DNA from: Bryum argenteum
Lineage: Eukaryota > Streptophyta > Bryopsida > Bryales > Bryaceae
Assembly (NCBI GenBank): GCA_037043015.1
Contig: CM073325.1
Location: 21,989,001 to 22,053,000 of the forward strand
Direction: 5' to 3'
DNA length: 64,000 bases
Both the position numbers and the translations under genes were made by a program. The notes beneath the pieces were generated by a model. It made no database searches, had not been told where the DNA came from, and saw only the letters and a program-made list of their open reading frames with translations. Shown in pieces: positions 56,171-64,000 of this stretch; within the stretch, counting starts at the first letter, position 1; each line of letters begins with the position of its first letter.

Positions 56171-57594
56171 ATGAACTTAGCTCCAGTCAATCTCATTCAA
56201 GATGAAGATGCCAACCCGCCTCTTCTAAATCCTCATCAAACTGTATCTTTCGACGGTGACCAACTCATACTTGATAGTGCAAGGCACAATGTTGAAGGCT
56301 TTGAAAGTAGAGTTCCGCAACTGAGTCTCTTGGAAACCCGCGGCGAAGCAATGGATGACGAATGCAATGCAGTTTCAAGTGACATTCCTCTCGAGGCTGC
56401 AGATATTCATCTTCCAACTCAAGACCAGGATGGCCACCATTCTCTCTCGGATGAGAAAACCTTCATTGCCTGAAGGTGTGAACGTTGGCCTCATTCACAT
56501 GCCTCAACATCTTCAAAACAAGGACCCCGACTGGAGTGCAAACGAGATGCGCATGCTCCACAAGAGCGATTCGATTGCAATCATCAACAGGTTACGCTAT
56601 AAACCTGTTAAGAAGTCCCGAATGCTAATTCCACTTTGTCGCCTTGTTTGTTATCCGAAGGTTCGCCCGATCTCAGAACAAGATGTCAGAAAGCTCGAGA
56701 GTTCAACAAAGGATACCGGGAAGGCGATCGGGTAATGTATGTGTCTCCCTTTGACAGAAAAGGCCGTGAAAAAATCGTTGACACTCAAGATGAACTCTGG
56801 ACCAACCCACTTTGGAAAGCTGCAAATGAAGAGTTTGAGAGTTCGCTGCGGTCCGATCCAGATCTTCATGACCTGTGTGACAAATATTTTTATGTCTATG
56901 AAGGGAACCACCGCGTTACAACGTGGATGCGCCATATTGAGAGGTATCACAAGAATGAGCCCTCGTGGTACATTTCGGTTGATTTCATCGTACTCGATGC
57001 CCGTGGAGAGAGCAATGTCCTCCTCGATGCAATGATCGACATCAATTGGTAAGTATATGTCGCATTCCTTAAAATCATTTATCTTTATGATTTTGTCATA
57101 TAAAATATGATCTCATCTCTCGTTCTCATTTGTAGGTCCACTGAACATGATCATGTCGAAGACAGCTTGTGTGCCAAACTTCAACGGATGAGGAAGTTTG
57201 GTAAATTGAAACTCAAAGATTTCAAGGACCTTATTTCTCCAGAGGATTACAGGATCTGTAAGAACGCGAAAGCAAAAAAGGAGACTTGGTATCCTGTCAC
57301 GATAGACGTTTTTGTAAAGTTTCTATACGCGGTACGTTCAGTGCACATGTGATTGACTCCTCTCCTTCAAAATTTATTAATAAAAATTCTGATTTGTGTT
57401 CTGGTTGGAATATAGAGGAAGTTAGCAAAAGCATCGGACGATGCGGAAGCTACGTACTACGCCACGGTTCCAAAAGAGAAACAAACTGGACCCGGAGTAT
57501 GGAGTGCTATGGATAATGCCATTAAGGCTGAAATCAAGTCAATTCGTGGGAAGAATTTCGACAAAATGGTGGCTGTCGCTAATAACAAACTGTG
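56171..57594 (+). CDS. ParB-like domain protein of E2, without methyltransferase domain
   Basis: Exons 56171-57048, 57136-57331 and 57416-57594 use the same splice phases as exons 4-6 of the E1 fusion gene (INW split as TG/G). The ParB domain reads LRYKPVKKSRMLIPLCRLV, RVMYVSPFDRKG and YFYVYEGNHRVTTW, against KSRMCIPLYRLV and FHVWDGNHRLQAW in E1. The final exon (LAKASDDAEATYYATV) parallels FAQAAAKAASDFRR of E1 exon 6, but stops at tga 57592-57594, so the methyltransferase part is absent. Two one-base frame changes seem to lie near 56465 and 56710, suggesting decay or sequencing error. A partner methyltransferase could be encoded separately beyond the gypsy insertion. Confidence 0.65.
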
Positions 57595-57783
57595 AGCCAT
57601 ACAAATGGCTCACGTATTAGTTATTGAATATCTAGATACAAAATACATTTGATTATAGTAGTTTGTGTGGTTCCTATAGGCTAAATGCATTAAATTTGAA
57701 TTTATAGAAATAGGCTCGGAAGTTATTAGAATAATTAAGAAAAGCATTGAGTATGGCAATTTAGTGACAATTCCATGATTTTA

Positions 57784-58931
57784 TGTTAGGGAGGATAACT
57801 AAATTGTTAGAATTGAAGAATATTTGATGTGAGGTAGTATTAGAGTTAGAGGTAGATAGGCAATTTAGAAAGTAGAAAGGTAAGAAGGAAGGTGAGGGAG
57901 TAGGATTTCTCCCTCATGCTTCCCCTCTCCCCTTTATCTTTTCTTTCTTTCTCATTTCTTTTTACTTGTCTCTCTCTTTTGCTAGGGTTTGCTAGTTTTG
58001 TCTCTCTTGTTTTTTGGTGTATGTGTGTGGTTTTGAGATGCTTCTAGGTTGTGGCTATGGAGAATGGAGTTAGTGATCTAAGATGGAGAAAACACACAAG
58101 TAGAATGTGTGGAGTTGTTGGATGTGGGTGTGAGTGTGGGTAGGTTAGGGTAGAAGATAGGAGAGTGGATTTCCCGACCAAGATCTGGATCTGCCAACTT
58201 TGGGAAGGTGTAGCGTTTGGCTGGAGACGAGTTTGAGCAAGCCCTTTGGAGGAAAGGAGCGTCTTGAAGCCAGCTTTCCAACGAGCCCAAGCGCGCGGTC
58301 ATAGGAGCAGCGACGGGGAGCTATGGCGGATCTCCCAAGAGGACTTCACCGGCTTGCGGCGGACGGCGAGAAGAGGCGGCGCTGACTTGAAGAACGATTT
58401 CTATCGGTAGGAGACAAATCTGAGCAAGCCCTTTGGAGGAGAGGAGCGCCTTGAAGCCAGCTTTCCAAAGAGCCTAGGCTTCCTCTTTTTGGATCATGGA
58501 CGGAGGAATGGTGATCGATTAAGTGAAAGCATGTCTACTGTGGAGGGCAAATTGAAGGCCTGACTTTGAGGCCGCATAACTCAAGTTTTAGGAAGAACCA
58601 CGAGACGTGCTTCCGGATTCAAGTACATCATCAAGCTAGCTCTCTGTAGACTCTAGCTTGCCTCAAGAAGAGCAAGGACGAGGGAGATACGGCCATTTTA
58701 GTGGCCAAGGGTCCAGCTGAGGTTGGACCCCAATTGTACTTCTTCTTCCCCATTGGTTTTCTTGTGATGTTTATTGCATCTCGTGTCTTGATGATCGTGT
58801 GATGGTGGATGCATGGTGTTTGTGAATGCTTGTTAGGATTTAGAGTCCATTGCTTGGAAGGGCTAGGTAGGTGTCTCCACTCTCAACCGGCCCAACTCTA
58901 GGGCTTTTCTTCCTACGGGTTGAATTGCTCA
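57784..58931 (+). repeat. Likely 5' LTR of the gypsy element
   Basis: Begins TGTTAGGGAGGATAAC and ends in CA at 58931, just before TTTGGTGCGTCTGCCGGGAG (58937-58956). That sequence resembles the TTTGGCGCCGTTGCCGGGGA that follows the 5' LTR in many plant Ty3/gypsy elements and so marks the primer-binding site. The LTR contains an internal direct repeat of about 66 bp (58222-58287 and 58410-58475, gagcaagccctttggagg). Confidence 0.6.
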
Positions 58932-60631
58932 TAGAATTTGGTGCGTCTGCCGGGAGAGAGTGTCATCTAACTTGTGGTAAAAGTGTGTGAAATGATTTTT
59001 GAAGGATATGCGTACGGACTAGGAGCTTGAAGGCATGTGTGTTGTTTGTGTTTGTGTTTTCATTTCAATTGCAATTGTGGGTTGGGCGTTTTGTGGGTGT
59101 TGTTGCCCTTGTGAGTAGCTCATGACATTGCGTCGTGAGTGTGAAGGGGATTGTGCCACCATTGTTGGGTGGGGCTCCTTTGGTGTTGTATTAGTCGCTT
59201 TTCTTTATTAGGTCGTGGTTTCTGTATGACGGTGAGGTCGGATTAGTGGCCGGCGGGACCGTTTATGTCGTTTGAAATTGGGGGAATTGGGAGTGATGCC
59301 CCAAGGATCCTAAGAGCTTGTGGATGCAGGTTGAACATACAGGTTGCCCTTCACCCGTCCATCACATCTTTTGTGGTCCATCCATGTGTGAACTTAAGAA
59401 AAAATAAATAAATTAAATTCTTGTAAACCTTTCGTTGATCCGTAACCCAAGTGGGAAATTGGAAGTGGATTGGGTGATGCCGCCCATTCAAGAACCGGCA
59501 CGAGGTTCTTGATTGGATTCCACTTCCAAGACGTGCACCAATACGGTAAGGGGTAGAGGATTATTTGTTCATGAATGTAGTAAGGCATTAGGTTGTAATT
59601 TTCACTCACCAAGAAGGAAGGTATGGACTTCGCATGCTGAAATTTTCTTAGAGAGGTGTGTTTTGGCCTTTTAAGTCATCCAAACACTTTAATGGACTCA
59701 AAAATTTCACCCTTTGCTTGATGTACTTCCCTTGCTTGCTTTTATTCTTAAATTTATGTAAGAGTGGTGTTTGAAAGGAACTTAGAGGCAATTATAAGGT
59801 GGAGGTAGGTAGGAGGGTCTTGAGTTTGAAGTGGTGTGTGTGGCTTGTACAAAGGTTGATCATTTCAAAAGAGTTGTGTGATTATGAGGAAACAAGGGGA
59901 GAAGGCAAGGCTACCGTTTCTTTCTCTATTTTGCAAAACATATGATCATGACTTGATTGGATTAAGATAACTTTGATACAAAATTGCACACTTACTTCAA
60001 GTAGTGTGTGTGAGGATGTACAAAGGTTGATCATTTCAAAAGAGTTGTGTGATTATGAGGAAACAAGGGTAGAAGGCAAGGCTACCGTTTCCTTCTCTAT
60101 TTTGCAAAACATATGATCATGACTTAATTGGATTAAGATAACTTTGATACAAAATTGCACACTTTACTCGAACTCCCGGACCTTAACTCCTATCTTTGCT
60201 ACCTCCTTTCCATTGCAAGTCTAGGAGTCACAATTTTGCATTGATAGTTATTTTTGAGTTTGGAGTGACTTTCTATTAATAGTAATCTGGACCTTGTACC
60301 CAAGTACTCTTATATGATTCAAGTGAGCCAGGTGGTGATTGATGATTCTAAACCTTGTTAGGAAACCATTAGAATGAGTAGAATTTGTTTCACCTTTGAA
60401 TGAAGTGGGTAGTAGAGGCATGAGGTCTTGAAACCTTGACTTGGCTATATATAGTATCTTTGGACCTCCAACCGTTTATTGCATCTCTTCAACATTTGGG
60501 TGAAATAGTCCTTGTAGTCATCTTCTTGCTTCGGTGTTGAAAGGATTGGCGCGGTTACAAAAACTTAGTTTAGGTCAAACCTTGGAGTAGCTCAAATAGC
60601 ATCCTAAGGATGACATGGATAGTACGCCCGA
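58932..60631 (+). repeat. Gypsy leader with a ~155-bp tandem duplication
   Basis: Untranslated leader between primer-binding site and gag. A block starting gtacaaaggttgatcatttc at 59847 is repeated at 60018 (period 171) with few differences. No gene is seen in the leader. Confidence 0.7.
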
Positions 60632-61939
60632 ATGGTGACTACCCGATCACAATACCGTCAACGCCAATCTTTACACGATAGAGAAGAAGAGACTAATAGG
60701 GAAAAACATTCAAGCCCAATAGTTGGAAGAAATAGAGAACCATCACCAATTTCTGTTGTTGCTCCCGAACCCTTAGAAGAGGAATCCACTTACACTATAG
60801 AGCCAAACGATAGGATAGAGGAAGACAATCTACTCCCACCCATGGATCCTAACAATGCGGCGGATGCCATGATGGCACCCCGTGGATTGCCCATTGTAAT
60901 GCCCCAAAACTTAGCACCACGATCCATGCCCATACACTTGCCTAAGTTTTCAGGAATGTCTCATGAGGATCCTTCACACCACATTGAGCGGTATATAGAG
61001 GCTCTTATTACAAACGTGATTCCCGAAGAGACTTATAGATTAGTTTGGTTCTCCACTACATTGGAAGGCCAAGCTTACAATTGGTACCGATCACATGCTC
61101 CCGAAACCTTTGCTAATTGGCAAGCTCTTCAAACCGCATTCTTGAGACAATTTAGACCGGAGACTGGACAACAAAGTGCCTTAGTAGCTCTCACGGGAAT
61201 GCGCCAAGGTCTATCCGAAGAAATTTCGGAATACATTCGCCGTTTCAATACGGTTATAACCCGCTTTGTTGGTAACCACCTCACTGATGAGACCATCCGG
61301 TATTACTTCATTCAAGGCTTCAACAAGCATGCCACTATGAGAGAGATTTTAAATGCACACCCACGAACTTTGGAGGATGCGCAGAAAGAAGTCGCCCGAC
61401 ATGTAGAGAGGATTGAGAAGGAAAATGATAGGATGTGGAATCGAACCATAGCACCGGTGCCGGCATTTATTCCTGCACACTATACACCTCCAAATCCTTT
61501 GGTCCCTTCTAGAGAGCAATCTTATACTCCTCCTAACAATCAACCGGTGCCTTTGGACTCTAGGTTGCCGGTTCCTCAACTTGAATGGCATGCACAAGCG
61601 GAGTCCTCACGATTTGAGAAGATGGAGAGAAGGCTTGATGATGCAATTAAGAGCTTTGGGAACCAAATTGCTATGGCTATCAATGCAAAATCAGCACATG
61701 CGCCTCCTCCCTTGAATGAGACGGAAATTTCCCCACCAACATGTGGTGTAGGAATTGCAACCAATATGGCCATAGTGAGACACATTGCCAATTGCCAAAG
61801 ACTCAAGGTCCGTATGTGGCCCCTTTACCACGTCCAAATCCACCTATGCAACCAAGAGGTGCTCAACCTCAATCCAAAGGTATTCCATGCCCCACTTGTC
61901 ATCGAATGCATCCTCTTGGCCCTGGACTTTGTTGGGTAG
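60632..61939 (+). CDS. Gypsy gag (fossil)
   Basis: Starts MVTTRSQYRQRQ. Holds the retrotransposon gag capsid-like domain, with MPIHLPKFSGMSHEDPSHHI, WFSTTLEGQAYNWY and ISEYIRRFNTVITRF over roughly residues 100-270. The zinc-knuckle region with CCHC-type motifs (CRNCNQYGHSETHC and others) lies around 61740-62010. Typical of plant Ty3/gypsy elements. The copy is a fossil, counted with the element as a whole. Confidence 0.85.
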   Translation: MVTTRSQYRQRQSLHDREEETNREKHSSPIVGRNREPSPISVVAPEPLEEESTYTIEPNDRIEEDNLLPPMDPNNAADAMMAPRGLPIVMPQNLAPRSMPIHLPKFSGMSHEDPSHHIERYIEALITNVIPEETYRLVWFSTTLEGQAYNWYRSHAPETFANWQALQTAFLRQFRPETGQQSALVALTGMRQGLSEEISEYIRRFNTVITRFVGNHLTDETIRYYFIQGFNKHATMREILNAHPRTLEDAQKEVARHVERIEKENDRMWNRTIAPVPAFIPAHYTPPNPLVPSREQSYTPPNNQPVPLDSRLPVPQLEWHAQAESSRFEKMERRLDDAIKSFGNQIAMAINAKSAHAPPPLNETEISPPTCGVGIATNMAIVRHIANCQRLKVRMWPLYHVQIHLCNQEVLNLNPKVFHAPLVIECILLALDFVG

Positions 61940-62986
61940 AATCTGGTGTAACATGTGGAAATTGCGGAGGCAATCATCCTACCGAGAGGTGTAGAAGACC
62001 TCAAGGGAACCCAACTTGGGCAATTCAACCACTCCAAACCCTCCTCCGAATTTGTTCTACAACCGCCCACCTCAAGGGACTCAACAAGGTTATTACATTA
62101 ATCCCCAACCGGCCCAATGGTACCCTCAAGGTGTTGGACAACCACATGGACCTCCTATGGTGGCACACTCATCATATTCTCACCAACCACCAAATGTTCA
62201 CCAAGTGCCAACCCCAGGTCCTAATCATGTGCATTCTCAATACTACATGGGAATTCATCCTACTCCTCCTCATATGCAACAGGGTGTCACTCATCAACCT
62301 CCAATTGTCTCACAAGATGCTCGAAACGAAGTGGTTTTTCATCCCAATGTGGCTCAATTTCCTACATCTTCCACTCAATCGGAATTCAAGGCAAATCAAA
62401 GTGCCAATATGATCATTCATGAGTTGGAGACACAAGTCATGACCTCATCTAGTCACCATCCACCCATGCAACATGTGGCGGTGATGACAAGGCAACAACG
62501 CTTGAACAATCCTTCCTTGGATGCCATCTCAAAAGAAACTAGTAGCATAGGAGATGCCCATGATGTTCAAGCTATGAAGAATTTTGTTGGTGAGCAAACT
62601 AGAGAGATTCTTCATGAGCCACCTTTAGATAATCCCTCCATGGAAGATGCACCACTATATGAGCTACTTAGTGATGAGGAAGATGATCTTCACCAATTTG
62701 TGGAACCCATGGAGGTTTGCAATCAAGATAAGAGGGTGTCAAAAAATCGGCATAGCCGTGTATTCAATCCGGCGGAGGAGTATGATTTGTGGTCTGATCT
62801 TTGCACTCTCCAAGCTAATATCTCTATAGCCCAACTCATCCAAGTTGCTCCTTCTTTGAGGAAGGAATTTAAGGAGGGAGCCACAATGCCTCGTAGACCT
62901 AAACAAAAGATCATGACTACAAGGGTGTATGTAGAGAGCTTGATTGATGATGGAGCTTTTGAAATTGATGTCTCTATTCTAGACAG

Positions 62987-63931
62987 GTGATTCCACATGC
63001 CTTGATAGATGGAGGAAGCGGTATTAATATCATGCCACTTTCTACAATGGAGAGTTTGGGTTTGGTACTAACCGGTCCTTCACCATACATAGTGAAGGTG
63101 GCGGATGAGCGCTCCATCAAGCCACTTGGCCAAATTGTGAATTGTCAAATGGAAGCCGGAGGAGAAATCTACACATTGACTTTTCATGTTTTGAGGTTGT
63201 TGAGAAAAGAGGGGGCATATCCTCTTATTTTAGGCCGAGATTGGTTGAGGAGGGCCAATGCTTCCGATTGTTGGTCTATTACTACATCCACCTTGACATT
63301 TGGTCCATTTGATAACCGGGCCTTGGTGACGTTGGGTACTCCAACCACTTCACAAAGTTCAATCATAGGAGAGAAAACAAAAACCAAAGATGAGCTTAGT
63401 GTTGAGAAGGTGGGTTATGTACATCCTATGTTGATTGTGGGAAAGAATCCTATTGATTTAGGGCCAATTAAGAATTTAGGTCCCGGCCTTTATGATTGGG
63501 AAGATGATGGTGAATTCACTACGTGGCTTCAAGAGCATCTTGAGGATCATGAGACACCTCGAGTCCAAGCGGTGCATGTCATTTCCACGAGGAGAGAGGA
63601 AGTACATGAGGTTGACATTGATTCCGGTTTGGTGACCTTGCTTGATGAAGTGGAGTATGAAGCGGTGTATAATCTTGAGATTGATGGCACCCAACCTCAT
63701 GGTATGGAAGGATTGTTGAATGAAGAGGACATTCTACCACCACCACTTCATTTCCGCAAAACCTCCACAAGTTTGGAGGTTGGAAGTGACCTCCTATATA
63801 CCCCGCGGTTCCTAGTGATTGGTATCATGGCCCTACAAATCCAATTACGGTTCCTATTAATAATTGCCAAGATGTGGATGTTTCATTGGAGAATGAGGAG
63901 GCACGATTCATCAAAATGGGAGCTCAATTGA
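62987..63931 (+). CDS. Gypsy aspartic protease region (fossil)
   Basis: HALIDGGSGINIMPLSTMES near the start is the active-site region of a retroviral-type aspartic protease (DGGSG in the DTG/DSG position). It is followed by LILGRDWLR, the usual flap-distal motif. Downstream linker sequence leads to the start of reverse transcriptase at the window edge. Confidence 0.8.
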   Translation: MIPHALIDGGSGINIMPLSTMESLGLVLTGPSPYIVKVADERSIKPLGQIVNCQMEAGGEIYTLTFHVLRLLRKEGAYPLILGRDWLRRANASDCWSITTSTLTFGPFDNRALVTLGTPTTSQSSIIGEKTKTKDELSVEKVGYVHPMLIVGKNPIDLGPIKNLGPGLYDWEDDGEFTTWLQEHLEDHETPRVQAVHVISTRREEVHEVDIDSGLVTLLDEVEYEAVYNLEIDGTQPHGMEGLLNEEDILPPPLHFRKTSTSLEVGSDLLYTPRFLVIGIMALQIQLRFLLIIAKMWMFHWRMRRHDSSKWELN

Positions 63932-64000
63932 CAAAGGAGGAGATAGCAAAGTACAAAGAGCTAGTGCTAGAATTTCGAGACATTTTTGCTTGGTCTTATA

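Larger units (their letters stand above)
47129..57783. mobile_element. E2: related Mutator-like transposon, inverted, right end not in window
   Basis: E2 begins with GTGTAAGCGGAGAGCGGTGA and continues with GCGGTGAGC and gaatattc, which match the right terminus of E1 read in reverse. Its transposase (minus, 51310-47597) and divergent plus-strand genes repeat the core of E1 in opposite orientation. A gypsy element starts at 57784, 190 bases after the ParB gene stop, so the remainder of E2 should lie beyond that element. No ADD gene is present between the transposase and the terminus (only about 470 bases). Sequence divergence from E1 is large, so they are relatives rather than recent copies. 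Confidence 0.7.
57784..64000 (+). mobile_element. Ty3/gypsy LTR retrotransposon fossil, 5' part
   Basis: Parts in order: 5' LTR (57784-58931), primer-binding region, a long leader, gag, aspartic protease and the first codons of reverse transcriptase near 63900 (FRDIFAWSY at the window edge). It is inserted in E2, hence younger than E2. The parts lie in more than one frame and there appear to be about two breaks. The 3' half and the second LTR lie outside the window, so age from LTR divergence cannot be judged. Confidence 0.85.

Noticed and set aside
57784-58931. Young gypsy element inserted in a host gene rather than in E2
   Set aside because: The sequence immediately upstream is the 3' end of the E2 ParB gene, with exon structure matching E1, so the insertion is into E2.
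1-64000. tRNA and rRNA genes
   Set aside because: I scanned for cloverleaf-like boxes and conserved rRNA stretches by eye and recognised none. Apart from the tRNA-complementary primer-binding site at about 58939, nothing was found. A covariance-model scan would be decisive.

Overview
The window looks like nuclear DNA of a plant-type eukaryote. Its genes are split by GT-AG introns, it carries plant-style Ty3/gypsy elements, it holds a fragment of a plastid-type geranylgeranyl diphosphate synthase, and it is full of GC-rich tandem repeats in an AT-rich background. A streptophyte (early-diverging land plant or charophyte relative) is my guess; nothing identifies the species. Almost all of it is mobile DNA, nested in layers, and I see no intact ordinary host gene.

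Layout. 1-9.4 kb: a ParB-domain gene followed by an FCP1/NIF phosphatase-like gene, among arrays of a palindrome centred on GCGATCGC. 9.4-10.6 kb: a GGPP synthase fragment and weak coding. 11-19 kb: remains of a DNA transposon with a DUF7869-type transposase pseudogene and several short-repeat families. 19.3-22.3 kb: two long GC-rich minus-strand ORFs. 22.5-47.1 kb: a Ty3/gypsy integrase region cut in two by a 22.6-kb DNA transposon, here called E1 (23304-45868). 47.1-57.8 kb: a related, inverted transposon E2, whose far end lies beyond a younger gypsy element. 57.8-64 kb: that younger gypsy element (LTR, primer-binding site, gag, protease, start of reverse transcriptase).

The main result is the content of E1 and E2. 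E1 encodes a Mutator-like transposase with a SWIM finger. Divergently from it runs an 11-exon gene of about 1,285 codons that combines a basic/acidic N-terminus, a ParB-like domain (box GNHR) and a DNA amino-methyltransferase domain of the N6_N4_Mtase type (motif IV DYPD before motif I DFGAATG). E1 also carries three ADD-domain genes, the zinc module of ATRX and DNMT3 that reads histone H3 tails. E2 keeps the transposase and the divergent basic and ParB genes with introns at matching places, but its ParB gene stops before any methyltransferase domain. A third, diverged ParB gene lies at 844-3517.

My reading is that these are giant plant transposons carrying their own chromatin and DNA-methylation equipment: a writer, possible readers and a transposase around a shared divergent promoter. 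Both transposase copies and the methyltransferase gene carry one visible lesion each, so these particular copies may be inactive or may contain sequencing errors. All functional statements rest on motif recognition by eye.
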